Assembly (NCBI RefSeq): GCF_016862115.1
Contig: NZ_BOMI01000080.1
Location: 1-39,186 of the forward strand
Origin: Paractinoplanes deccanensis
Lineage (GTDB): Bacteria; Actinomycetota; Actinomycetes; Mycobacteriales; Micromonosporaceae
Direction: 5' to 3'
Length of the DNA stretch: 39,186 bases
In this document: positions 22,412 to 30,141 of the stretch, piece after piece
Layout: the number at the start of each line of letters is the position of its first letter
How positions within the stretch are numbered: position 1 is the stretch's first letter
Position numbers and translations under genes: made by a program
Notes under the pieces: generated by a model
Told to the model about the DNA's origin: nothing
The model's database searches: none
Seen by the model: only the letters and a program-made list of their open reading frames with translations

Positions 22412-23251
22412 TCAGGCGTGCTTGGCGAGGGGGCGGCGGCGCTCCAGGCCCGGCAGGGCGATGTGGTCGTCGAGGCCGGCGCCCGTCGAGACCTGGTGGG
22501 AGATCTTGGCGCCGAGGCGGCGGATCAGGAGGCGGCGGAGGCCGCGGGCGCGGATCTCGCCGCCGAAGGGTGCCCCGACGCGGCGCAGCAGGCGGCTCTG
22601 GCGGGCCAGGGAGGGCTCGATGTCGGCGAACGGCACGTGCAGGGCCATCGTCGACGGGGAGCCCAGGTAGGCGAACGGCGCCGAGTTGGCCATCGGGACG
22701 AACGGGACGCCCAGCAGCGACAGGTTGCGGTGCGCGCGGTGGTCGAGGAGCGCCACGAGGTGACGTACCCCCGCTCGATGCCCTGCCTTGAGGAACGTGC
22801 GGTAGAGCAGCGAGCTCACCATCAGCCCGGACCGGCCCCCGCGGTAGCCGGGCAGCACGCCCACCGTGGCGAAGTCCCAGATCTTGCCGTCGTGCATGTG
22901 GTGGCCGGCGACGATCTCGGAGAGGTCCTTGCCGATCAGGTCGGGCGCCTCGTCGAGGGTCTTGCCGCCGCCGTCGATCACGCGGCCGGCGCCGGCGGGC
23001 AGGCCGGTGCGGCGGTCGAGGACCAGGAAGAAGAGGCTGGCCTCCTCGTACGGGCCGTACTCGGCGGCCATCTCGGCGGCGTCGTTGCCGAACGACTGCT
23101 CGAACACCTGGCGCTCGACCGTGCGGGCCACGCCGGCCAGCGGGTCGGAGGGGCCGACGGCGAGGGCCACGAAACGCCCGGCCGAGGGGTGGGCGCCGAG
23201 CGCGGCGGCGCAGCGCAGGGCGAGGTCGGCGGCGGGGAGCGCGTAGGTCAT
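22412..23251 (-). CDS. GNAT/autoinducer-synthase-fold N-acyltransferase-like protein
   Basis: The 279 residues carry an acyl-CoA-binding motif A-like stretch, IWDFATVGVLPGYRGGRSG, at about residues 123-141. Before it come FFLVLDRRTGLPAGAGRVID and an N-terminal VFEQSFGNDAAEMAAEYGPYE. This order (aromatic/acidic start, RVI strand, then the GNAT loop) resembles N-acyl amino acid synthase (FeeM) and LuxI-type autoinducer synthases more than ordinary acetyltransferases. The substrate is unknown. The basic tail (RARGLRRLLIRRLG) may contact membrane or acyl carrier. Its ATG overlaps the stop of the SpeD-like gene (TGATG), so the two are translationally coupled and probably form one enzyme system. 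Confidence 0.6.
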   Translation of the reverse strand: MTYALPAADLALRCAAALGAHPSAGRFVALAVGPSDPLAGVARTVERQVFEQSFGNDAAEMAAEYGPYEEASLFFLVLDRRTGLPAGAGRVIDGGGKTLDEAPDLIGKDLSEIVAGHHMHDGKIWDFATVGVLPGYRGGRSGLMVSSLLYRTFLKAGHRAGVRHLVALLDHRAHRNLSLLGVPFVPMANSAPFAYLGSPSTMALHVPFADIEPSLARQSRLLRRVGAPFGGEIRARGLRRLLIRRLGAKISHQVSTGAGLDDHIALPGLERRRPLAKHA

Positions 23252-23625
23252 CAGAAGCCCTTCGCGACGATCTCGGTGGTGCGGAAGTACTCAGCGGTGA
23301 ACTCGACGACCTTCGCGGGGTCGAACGCCTTGCACGTGTAGATGTCGACGCTGAAGAACGAGATGGGGCGCTCCCACGAGTAGAAGTGGGCGCCGGAGGT
23401 CTCCCAGTGGATCCAGCCGGCCCAGCCGTACAGGTCGCTGCAGTGGGTCACCGGCTCGATCAGCGTGATCATGTCGGTCACCACGGAGAGCTTGCTCAGG
23501 TAGTCCTTGATGTGCTCGGCGGTGATCACATACGTCGGGTAACCCTCCACGACCAGTCGCTGACGGTGAATCATCGGGGCGAGGTCACGGTACGTGGTGT
23601 CGGTGCTGAGGGTGGGGAGCGACAT
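23251..23625 (-). CDS. S-adenosylmethionine decarboxylase-like (SpeD/SpeH fold) protein
   Basis: The 124 residues match the bacterial AdoMet decarboxylase proenzyme in length and pattern. The core TSGAHFYSWERPISFFSVDI (76-95) aligns with ESHxxIHTWPE...VDIFTCG, followed by YTCKAFDPAKVVEFTAEYF. The Ser that would become the pyruvoyl group is present (Ser77), as is the conserved Cys (98). The residue before the Ser is Thr instead of Glu, and the processing His position is Tyr82 (a His lies at 80). The protein may therefore act on another substrate, such as an amino acid, or not self-process. ATG 23625 follows AGGAAC at 8 nt. It is the first gene of the coupled pair; no spermidine synthase is nearby. 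Confidence 0.65.
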   Translation of the reverse strand: MSLPTLSTDTTYRDLAPMIHRQRLVVEGYPTYVITAEHIKDYLSKLSVVTDMITLIEPVTHCSDLYGWAGWIHWETSGAHFYSWERPISFFSVDIYTCKAFDPAKVVEFTAEYFRTTEIVAKGF

Positions 23626-23670
23626 CGGGAGCGTTCCTAACGTGTAATCCGGGCGAAGCAGGCGTATCCC

Positions 23671-23698
23671 ACTATAGGCGAGAATTACGGAGAGTAAA
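23671..23698 (-). promoter_or_regulatory. Promoter of the SpeD-like/GNAT pair
   Basis: On the minus strand TTTACT (23693-23698), a 16-bp spacer and TATAGT (23671-23676) lie ~46 bp upstream of the SpeD-like ATG. It sits in the most AT-rich stretch of the window (about 23640-23745). Confidence 0.6.
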
Positions 23699-23760
23699 AG
23701 CGGTCCTCGTCACTCACTGTGATGTCGCACGAGAAATATGAACGCGCCGGCGGGTTGGGC

Positions 23761-23904
23761 TAGCCTTCGCTCTTGATCTCGCGAGGCCGCCGGGCCAAGG
23801 TCGATAGCCGACGAGAGCCGAGCCCGGGCGGCACCGGTGCGGGCGAGATCGCGGCAGCCGCTGGACAAGGGGCCGGTCGCCGCTGAAAAAAGGGGGAGGA
23901 AGCA
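23761..23904 (+). other. Structured 5' leader region of the ABC exporter operon
   Basis: This is the plus-strand part of the 332-bp divergent gap 23626-23957. GCCGCCGGGC (23786-23795) can pair with GCCCGGGCGGC (23822-23832, one bulge) around an inner GTCG-ATAGC-CGAC hairpin (23800-23812). GCACCGGTGC (23831-23840) and GCGGC-A-GCCGC (23851-23861) are further hairpins. It ends in GAAAAAAGGGGGAGGA, a very strong ribosome-binding site. No known riboswitch class was recognised. Some pairing is expected by chance in GC-rich DNA. Confidence 0.3.
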
Positions 23905-23994
23905 GTGGGTCTCGCGCCGCGCGACGTCACGCTAGGCAACGACGGGGACACGCATCGATGCGCGAGCGGGGCTCCGCGCCCCCGATGGCCGTGA
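23905..23994 (+). CDS. Possible 29-residue leader peptide overlapping the ABC exporter start
   Basis: GTG 23905 follows AGGGGGAGGA at 4 nt, the strongest ribosome-binding site in the region. The frame reads MGLAPRDVTLGNDGD... for 29 codons, including a rare CTA Leu codon. It ends at TGA 23992-23994, seven bases into the alternative ABC start ATG 23985 and within the ABC gene counted from ATG 23958. The ABC starts themselves have poor ribosome-binding sites, so translation of this leader could control or couple exporter synthesis. Confidence 0.45.
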   Translation: MGLAPRDVTLGNDGDTHRCASGAPRPRWP

Positions 23995-25514
23995 ACATCC
24001 TGTGGCGGGCGCTCGCCCGCAACCGGGGCCGGGTGGCGCTCGGCAGCCTGCTCATCGGCGTGCACCAGGCCTGCGAGGCGCTGGTGCCGATCCTCATCGG
24101 CGTGATCGTCGACCGTGCGGTGGCCACCCGCGACCTGGGGCAGCTGGTGCTCTGGGTCGGCGTGCTGGCCGCGCTCTTCCTGGCGCTGACCACCGCGTAC
24201 CGGATGGGTGCCCGGCTCCTGATGCGCGCGATCGCCGAGGAGGCGCATCTGCTGCGCCTGGAGGTCGCGGCCAAGGTCCTCGATCCGCGCACCGAGGTGC
24301 GCACCGGTGACGTGCTGACCATCTCGACGACCGACGCGGACACCACGTCCTACCTGCTCGACTATCTGCCGCGGATCTTCGGCGCGCTGGTCGCCACGGC
24401 CATCTCCGCGGTCGGGCTCTGTCTCATCTCCGTACGGCTGGGACTGGTCGTCCTGATCGGGACGCCGCTGGTGCTGCTGGCGTTGCAGCGCGCGGCCCCG
24501 CGCATCACGCGGCGGGTGGCGGCTCGCCAGGAGGTGGCCGGCCGGGCGGCGTCGCTCGCGACCGACCTGGTCACCGGGCTGCGGCCGCTGCGGGGCATCG
24601 GCGCGCAGGAGGCGGCGGCGCACCGCTATCGCGAGGTGAGCCGGGAGTCGCTGGACGCGACGCTGCGGGCCGCCCGCACGATGGGCCGCTTCCAGGCCGC
24701 GTCGTCGACGGTGAGCACGCTGCTGGCCTGCGGCATCGCCATCCTGGCGGGGTGGTTCGCGCTGAGCGGGCGCATCTCGGCGGGCGAGCTCGTCACGGTG
24801 ATCGGGCTGGCGGCGTTCCTGGGTGAGCCCTTCGGCACGCTCTCGGCCGCACCGGGCTGGATCGCCGCGTCGCGGGCGTCGGCCGAGCGGGTCGCGTCGG
24901 TGCTCAGCGTTTCCCCGCACAAACCGCCTGCGGCGCACAATCCCCTCCCGGCCGTACGGGGTGAGTGCGTCGGCGTGGTGGCGGAGCCGGACGCCGCGGC
25001 GCTCGTGTCCCTGTTCGACGACGGCTCGCCGGACGTGCTGGTCGCCCCGCACCATCCGGAGCTCTTCTCGGGCACCATCCGCGACAACCTCATCGACCCC
25101 GGCCGGTCCGGTGTGCAGCGCGCGCTCGCGGCGTCGGCCGCGGACGACGTCGTGGCGGCCCACCCGGACGGGCTGGACCACGCGATCGCGGACCGCGGCG
25201 CGGCGCTGAGCGGCGGTCAGCGGCAGCGGCTCGCGCTGGCCCGCGCCCTGCTCGCCGAGCCGAAGCTGCTGGTGCTGCACGAGCCGACGACGGCGGTCGA
25301 CGCGGTCACCGAGCACGCGATCGCGCGGGGGATCAAGGAGTTGCGCCACGGCCCGGGCTCGACGCTGGGCACGGTGCTGGTCACCACGAGCCCCGCGCTG
25401 CTCGCGGTGACCGACCGCGTGATCGTGCTGCGCGACGGCGAGGTGGTGGCCACCGGCACGCACGCGTCGCTGGCCGCGACGGACGAGACCTACCGGGCGG
25501 CAGTCCTGCGATGA
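23958..25514 (+). CDS. ABC exporter half-transporter with degenerate nucleotide-binding domain
   Basis: The 518 residues start with a type IV exporter membrane domain (~15-300, six helices). The nucleotide-binding domain (~330-518) is shortened. The Walker A site reads GVVAEPDAAALVSL (339-352) with no GKS/T. The Q-loop region reads APHHPELFSGTIRDNL without Gln. The Walker B Asp is His441 (LLVLHEP, Glu442 kept) and the H-loop His is lost (VTTSP, ~475-479). The ABC signature is intact (LSGGQRQRLALARA, 417-430). It thus cannot hydrolyse ATP by itself but can give its signature to the partner's site. ATG 23958 is used; ATG 23985 (MAVNILWRAL) is equally plausible. Stop overlaps the partner start (ATGA). 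Confidence 0.92.
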   Translation: MRERGSAPPMAVNILWRALARNRGRVALGSLLIGVHQACEALVPILIGVIVDRAVATRDLGQLVLWVGVLAALFLALTTAYRMGARLLMRAIAEEAHLLRLEVAAKVLDPRTEVRTGDVLTISTTDADTTSYLLDYLPRIFGALVATAISAVGLCLISVRLGLVVLIGTPLVLLALQRAAPRITRRVAARQEVAGRAASLATDLVTGLRPLRGIGAQEAAAHRYREVSRESLDATLRAARTMGRFQAASSTVSTLLACGIAILAGWFALSGRISAGELVTVIGLAAFLGEPFGTLSAAPGWIAASRASAERVASVLSVSPHKPPAAHNPLPAVRGECVGVVAEPDAAALVSLFDDGSPDVLVAPHHPELFSGTIRDNLIDPGRSGVQRALAASAADDVVAAHPDGLDHAIADRGAALSGGQRQRLALARALLAEPKLLVLHEPTTAVDAVTEHAIARGIKELRHGPGSTLGTVLVTTSPALLAVTDRVIVLRDGEVVATGTHASLAATDETYRAAVLR

Positions 25515-27241
25515 GCGACCTCTCCTTGCCCGTCGCGTCGACCCGGCAGACGTGGGGCTGGCTCCGCCGGCAGCTGGCCACCCGCAAGGGCGAGCTCGCC
25601 CTCACCGTGGCGGTCGGCCTGATCGCGGCGGGCGCCTCGGTCGTGCCGGTCACCGCCCTGGGCCGGCTCGTCGACCTCGTGCGCGACGACGCCGACCCGG
25701 CGAGCCTGCTGCCCATCGCCGCGCTCGTGGTCGGTGCCGCGCTCGTCGGGGGCATCGCGGCCGGGGCCACCACGACGCTGGTGAGCCGGCTCGGCGAGCG
25801 GATCCTCGCCAGCCTGCGCGAGCAGACCGTCGGCGTCGCGCTGCGCCTGCCCGGCCAGACGCTCGACCGCGCCGGCCGCGGTGACCTGCTCTCCCGGGTC
25901 GGCGCCGACGTGGCCGCCGTGGGCAACGCCGCCGGCGAGGTGCTGCCGACCGTCATCTCCGCGCTGCTGCTCGCCGTGCTCAGCGTGGTCGCCATGTTCG
26001 GGCTGGACTGGCGGCTGGGCCTGGCCGGCATCGCCGCCGTGCCCTCCTACCTGCTGGCGCTGCGCTGGTATCTGCCCCGGTCGGCGCCGATCTACGCCGC
26101 CGAGCGGTCGGCCATCGGCGCCCGGACGCAGCTGCTCATGGAGAGCCTCCAGGGCGTGCGCACCGTGCACGCGTACCGCCTGGAAAGCCGGCACCTGAAG
26201 GCCGTGAACGTCGCCTCGGGACGAGCCCGGGACCTGTCGGTCGGCGTGTTCACGCTCTTCACCCGCTTCGTCGGGCGGATCAACCGGGCCGAGCTGCTCG
26301 GGCTCGCCACGATCCTGGTGGCCGGGTTCTGGTTCGTGCGCTCCGGCTGGGTGTCCGTGGGCGAGACCGCCGCGGCCGCCGTGCTGTTCCACCGGCTCTT
26401 CAACCCGATCTCGATGATCCTGTTCACCTTCGACGAGATCCAGGCCGCGGGCGCCGGGCTGGCCCGCCTGGTCGGGGTCGGCACCCTGCCGGTCGCGCCC
26501 GCCGGCTCGCAACCGCCCGGGAGCGCCGAGCTGACCCTGCGGAACGTCACCTTCGGGTACGACGAGCGCGTGCCGGTGCTCGACGGCATCAGCCTGCGCG
26601 TGGCGCCGGGCGAGCGGGTCGCCCTGGTCGGCTCCACCGGCGCCGGCAAGACCACTGTCGCCTCGATCGCCGCGGGCATCCTGCGGCCCTCCTCCGGCAC
26701 CGCGTCGGTCGGCGGCGTCCCGGTCGACCGGCTGGCCCCCGGCGTCGTGGCGATCATCAGCCAGGAGACGCACGTCTTCGCCGGCCCGCTCATCGAGGAC
26801 CTGCGGCTGGCTCGCCCGTCCGCGACCCGCGAGGAGGCCGAGCACGCGCTGGAGCAGGTGGGCGCCCTCGACTGGGCGCGGGCCCTGCCCGCCGGCCTGG
26901 ACACCGTGGTCGGGGAGGGCGGGCATCCGCTCACCGCGGCGCAGGGCCAGCAGCTCGCCCTGGCCCGGCTGGTGCTGCTCGATCCGGCGGTCGCCGTGCT
27001 CGACGAGGCGACCGCCGAGGCGGGCAGCGCCGGGGCGCGCGAGCTGGAGGAGTCGGCGCTGGCCGCCACGAAGGGCCGCACCACGCTGCTGGTCGCGCAC
27101 CGGCTGACCCAGGCCGCCGGCGCCGACCGGATCATCGTGCTCGAGCACGGGTCGGTGCTCGAGGAGGGCACCCACGACGCTCTCGTCGCGGCCGGCGGAC
27201 GGTACGCCACGCTCTGGTCCGCCTGGCAGAGCCGCACTTAG
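25511..27241 (+). CDS. ABC exporter half-transporter, ATP-hydrolysing partner
   Basis: The 576 residues have an N-terminal six-helix exporter domain (~20-320) and a complete nucleotide-binding domain (~340-576). Walker A is GSTGAGKTT (~373), the Q-loop is ISQETHVFAG, Walker B is VAVLDEAT (~494) with Asp and Glu, and the H-loop is LVAHRLTQ (~527). The signature is broken: LTAAQGQQLALARL instead of LSGGQ (~474). It fits subunit one exactly: one working composite site (this Walker A/B with the partner's LSGGQ) and one dead site. Such heterodimers export drugs, lipids or peptides. The substrate is unknown; the coupled pair transcribed the other way (SpeD-like/GNAT) may make it. Confidence 0.94.
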   Translation: MSDLSLPVASTRQTWGWLRRQLATRKGELALTVAVGLIAAGASVVPVTALGRLVDLVRDDADPASLLPIAALVVGAALVGGIAAGATTTLVSRLGERILASLREQTVGVALRLPGQTLDRAGRGDLLSRVGADVAAVGNAAGEVLPTVISALLLAVLSVVAMFGLDWRLGLAGIAAVPSYLLALRWYLPRSAPIYAAERSAIGARTQLLMESLQGVRTVHAYRLESRHLKAVNVASGRARDLSVGVFTLFTRFVGRINRAELLGLATILVAGFWFVRSGWVSVGETAAAAVLFHRLFNPISMILFTFDEIQAAGAGLARLVGVGTLPVAPAGSQPPGSAELTLRNVTFGYDERVPVLDGISLRVAPGERVALVGSTGAGKTTVASIAAGILRPSSGTASVGGVPVDRLAPGVVAIISQETHVFAGPLIEDLRLARPSATREEAEHALEQVGALDWARALPAGLDTVVGEGGHPLTAAQGQQLALARLVLLDPAVAVLDEATAEAGSAGARELEESALAATKGRTTLLVAHRLTQAAGADRIIVLEHGSVLEEGTHDALVAAGGRYATLWSAWQSRT

Positions 27242-27289
27242 GGTCCGGCTTTCCCTCGCGGATCCGGCGGCCCAGCCGATGAGGGGGCC

Positions 27290-27721
27290 ATGAGACTGTC
27301 CTTCCGGCTGGACGAGCCGGCCATGGGAAGCGCGTGGCAGCCCGGCGACGACCCGGTGGTCCTGGTCGCGGACGACGACGAGGACGTCCGCGACCTGATG
27401 ACCTTCAAGCTGGAGCGGGCCGGCTTCCGGGTGATCGCCGCCGACAACGGCGCGACGGCGCTCGACCTGGTCCGCTCGAGCCGCCCGGACGCCGTGATCC
27501 TCGACATCGACATGCCGGGCCTGGACGGCCTCACCGTCTGCCACCAGCTGCGCGCCTCCGCGGCGACGACCGGCATCCCGGTGCTCATGGTCAGCGGCCG
27601 CGGCCGCGACCTCGACGTGGACTTCGGGTTCCACGTCGGGGCCGGTGACTACGTGGTGAAGCCGTTCAAGCCGGACGATCTGCTGCGCCGGCTGCGCCTG
27701 CTGTTGCTGGGCGGCTCCTAG
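27290..27721 (+). CDS. Stand-alone response regulator receiver domain
   Basis: The 143 residues are a single REC domain (about 22-140) after a short N-terminal tail. The acidic pocket is VADDDEDV (26-33), the phosphoacceptor is Asp72 in VILDIDMPGLDG, the switch Ser is 102 (LMVSGRG) and Lys124 lies in VVKPFKPDD. There is no output domain, so it works as a CheY-like messenger or phospho-sink. No kinase is adjacent. ATG 27290 follows GAGGGGGCC closely; an internal ATG at codon 12 is possible. It lies 48 bp after the exporter, perhaps in the same transcript. Its stop overlaps the stop region of the converging GH3 gene by 4 bp. Confidence 0.9.
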   Translation: MRLSFRLDEPAMGSAWQPGDDPVVLVADDDEDVRDLMTFKLERAGFRVIAADNGATALDLVRSSRPDAVILDIDMPGLDGLTVCHQLRASAATTGIPVLMVSGRGRDLDVDFGFHVGAGDYVVKPFKPDDLLRRLRLLLLGGS

Positions 27722-30090
27722 CCGATCGTCAGCGTGGCGGTGATCTGGGGCGCGTCGACAGCGCGGCTCGCGATGACCCGGTAGTCGCCGGGCAGGCGCC
27801 GCCAGCCGCCGTCCCAGATCTCGAACGTGCGCGGGGGCAGCGGGATCCGCACGGTGACCGTCTCGCCCGGGCGCGCCTCGACGTTCTCGAAGCCCGCGAG
27901 CCACCGCTCGGGCCGGTTCGGGTCGACCGGCGCCGGCCCCGCGTACACCTGCACGACCTCGCGACCGGCCCGCGCGCCCGTGTTGGTGAGCGTCACGACG
28001 GCCTCGGTCTCGTTGACGGCCATCTCGTCGTACCGCCAGGTGGTGTAGCCCAGCCCGTGCCCGAAGGCGTAGAGCGGCGCCACGCCCGAGCGCAGCCACC
28101 CGCGATATCCCACGAAGACGCCTTCGTCGTACGAGACGACGCCGTCCCGCGGCTCGATCGCCAGCACCGGGCAGTCCTGTTCGTCGCGCGGCCAGGTGGT
28201 GGGCAGGCGCCCGCCCGGCTCGGCCACCCCGAGCAGCACGTCGGCCAGCGCGGCGCCCGCCTCCTGACCCGGGAACCAGGTGAGCAGGACCGCGGCGACC
28301 TCCTCGGCCCACGGCATGAGCACCGGCGATCCGGCGTTGACCACCACGACGGTACGGGGGTTGGCCGCGGCCACCCGCGACACCAGCTCGTCCTGCCGGC
28401 CCGGCAGCGCCAGCGAGGCCCGGTCGAAGCCCTCCGACTCGACCTGCTCGGTGGTGCCGACCACGACGACCGCCACGTCGGAGCCGGCCGCCAGGCGCAC
28501 CGCCTCCTCGATCATCCCGTCCGCGCCGGGCGACGGCGGGCGGTGGCCGAGCGTGGTCGCGACCGAGTGGGCCAGGCCCCGCTCGATCGTCTGCCGGAGC
28601 ACGACCGGCACCGGGACGCCGGCCTCCAGCCGGACGGTGGCGCGCTGCTCGCGCGGCGACAGCAGCAGATCGGCGCGGCCGGTGCCCGGCGGGTGCAGGG
28701 AGCCCTCGTACAGCGTCTTGTCGCCGACGGTGAGCTGGAACGTGCCGAAGCCGGAGACGGCGAACGTGTGCTCGCCCGCGACGTCCGGCACGAAGGTGGC
28801 CTCCAGGACGATCGACTCGACGTCGTCCGGGGCGAGGCCGCCGGGCAGCGAGCCGATCCAGCGCACCGCGGCCGGGCTGACGGTGAAACAGTGGTGGCCG
28901 CCGACCGTGACGCGGGTGTCCGACCACTGCGGACCGTGCGCGGCGGGCAGGAACGGGCGCGGGTCGGCGCCGATCGCGTATTCGACGTCCACGCCGGACA
29001 GCGCCCGGGACAGCCCGTCGAGCGGGGAGATCGTGTGCGGCGGCGAGACCTGCGCGCTGCCGCCGCCGAGCACCCGCGCGTCGGTGGCGAGCGCCCCGAT
29101 CACCGCGACCTTCGTCAGGGCAGCCGCCTCCAGGGGGAGCGTGTAGTTCTCGTTGCGCACCAGCACGAAAGACCGGGCGGCCACCTCGTGCGCGACCGCG
29201 TCGCCGTTGATCGTCTCCGGCGATTCGCCCGGCTTGTCCCCCAGGGCGCCCACCCGCTGCGCGAGGCGGAGCACCCGTCGCACCTTGTCGTCGATGATCT
29301 CCTCGGGCACCTCGCCGGCCCGCACCGCGGCGACCAGCTTCTCGCCCCACGGGCTCTCCAGCGCCGGCATCGCGATGTCCAGGCCGCCCAGCGCCGCGCC
29401 GACCGTGCTGCGCGCGGCCCGCCAGTCCGAGACCACGACGCCGTCGAAACCCCACTCGTCCTTGAGCACGCCCTGCTGGAGCGGCCCGTTGGAGGCCATC
29501 GGCAGCCCGTTCACGCCGTTGTAGGCGCTCATCACGCCCCAGCCGCCCTCGTCGACCACCCGCTCGAACGGGGCCAGGTAGATCTCGCGCAGCGCCCGCT
29601 CGGGGATCCGCACGTCCACCTCCATCCGGTCGGTCTCGAAGTCGTTGCCCACCAGGTGCTTCACCGTCGTGCCGACGCCCTCGCCCTGCACGCCGCGCAC
29701 GAAGCCGGCCGCGATCTCGCCGCTGAGCAGCGGATCCTCCGAATAGCACTCGAAGTGGCGGCCGCCCAGCGGGGTGCGCTGCATGTTCACCGTCGGGCCG
29801 AGCAGCACGTGCACCCCCTTGCGCCGCGACTCCTGCCCGAGCAGCCGGCCGGCGCGCTCGGCCAGCTCGACGTCCCACGCCGCGGCCAGCGCGGTCGGGC
29901 TCGGCAGCGCGATCGACGGGTCGTCCGGGGCCCAGCCGGTGCCCCGGACGCCGATCGGCCCGTCCGACATCACCAGCGAGCGCAACCCGATCCGCTCGAT
30001 CGCCGGCAGCGACCAGAAGTCCTGCCCCGCGAGCAGCGACACCTTCTCCTCGAGGCTCAGTTGCCCGAGCAGGTGCTCGACATCGTCCAT
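27718..30090 (-). CDS. Glycoside hydrolase family 3 beta-glucosidase with PA14 insert
   Basis: The 790 residues open with the GH3 barrel: LSLEEKVSLLAGQDFW, SDGPIGVRG, GPTVNMQRTPLGGRHFECYS, and KHLVGNDFE. The nucleophile Asp is at ~221 in GVVVSDWRA. The (alpha/beta) sandwich domain is interrupted by a PA14 carbohydrate-binding insert (~395-470, VPDVAGEHTFAVSGFGTFQL). A likely acid/base Glu lies in ESEGFDRASLALPG (~551), and a C-terminal Fn3-like domain ends the protein. No signal peptide is seen, so it probably hydrolyses imported cellobiose or other beta-glucosides in the cytoplasm. The start codon overlaps a CebR-like operator, indicating induction by cello-oligosaccharides. Confidence 0.94.
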   Translation of the reverse strand: MDDVEHLLGQLSLEEKVSLLAGQDFWSLPAIERIGLRSLVMSDGPIGVRGTGWAPDDPSIALPSPTALAAAWDVELAERAGRLLGQESRRKGVHVLLGPTVNMQRTPLGGRHFECYSEDPLLSGEIAAGFVRGVQGEGVGTTVKHLVGNDFETDRMEVDVRIPERALREIYLAPFERVVDEGGWGVMSAYNGVNGLPMASNGPLQQGVLKDEWGFDGVVVSDWRAARSTVGAALGGLDIAMPALESPWGEKLVAAVRAGEVPEEIIDDKVRRVLRLAQRVGALGDKPGESPETINGDAVAHEVAARSFVLVRNENYTLPLEAAALTKVAVIGALATDARVLGGGSAQVSPPHTISPLDGLSRALSGVDVEYAIGADPRPFLPAAHGPQWSDTRVTVGGHHCFTVSPAAVRWIGSLPGGLAPDDVESIVLEATFVPDVAGEHTFAVSGFGTFQLTVGDKTLYEGSLHPPGTGRADLLLSPREQRATVRLEAGVPVPVVLRQTIERGLAHSVATTLGHRPPSPGADGMIEEAVRLAAGSDVAVVVVGTTEQVESEGFDRASLALPGRQDELVSRVAAANPRTVVVVNAGSPVLMPWAEEVAAVLLTWFPGQEAGAALADVLLGVAEPGGRLPTTWPRDEQDCPVLAIEPRDGVVSYDEGVFVGYRGWLRSGVAPLYAFGHGLGYTTWRYDEMAVNETEAVVTLTNTGARAGREVVQVYAGPAPVDPNRPERWLAGFENVEARPGETVTVRIPLPPRTFEIWDGGWRRLPGDYRVIASRAVDAPQITATLTIG

Positions 30091-30103
30091 GGAAGCGCTC
30101 CCA
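30090..30103. promoter_or_regulatory. CebR-like (LacI-family) operator at the GH3 start
   Basis: TGGAAGCGCTCCCA matches 13 of 14 bases of the streptomycete CebR box TGGGAGCGCTCCCA. It covers the ribosome-binding site (GGGAGCG) and touches the ATG of the GH3 gene, a blocking position. CebR is the cellobiose-sensing repressor; no LacI-family gene lies in the window. Confidence 0.75.
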
Positions 30104-30121
30104 TCCCTGTGGTTCCCGCAA

Positions 30122-30137
30122 GGGAGCTTAAGATCCC
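30122..30137. promoter_or_regulatory. Second near-palindrome overlapping the HIT gene -10
   Basis: GGGAGCTTAAGATCCC is an imperfect palindrome (one mismatched pair around CTTAAG). It contains TAAGAT (30129-30134), which lies seven bases before the HIT GTG and could be a leaderless -10. Its centre is ~33 bp (about three helical turns) from the CebR-like box centre, so it may be a second operator. Confidence 0.4.
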
Positions 30138-30141
30138 GGAG

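Noticed and set aside
23761..23957. Known riboswitch (c-di-AMP ydaO, cobalamin or guanidine type) ahead of the ABC exporter
   Set aside because: Hairpins and a GGGGGAGGA run look suggestive, but the conserved cores remembered for these classes (such as GGGGUGAAU plus CCGNCAGCU for ydaO) are absent.
23958..25514. ABC subunit 1 as a pseudogene
   Set aside because: The frame is intact for 518 codons, is ATGA-coupled to its partner and keeps a perfect LSGGQ that the partner lacks. This shows selection and not decay.
25490..30121. 1543-codon minus-strand frame across GH3, receiver and ABC genes
   Set aside because: The frame differs from the real GH3 frame and runs antisense through the ABC and receiver genes. 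It is a shadow caused by high third-position GC.
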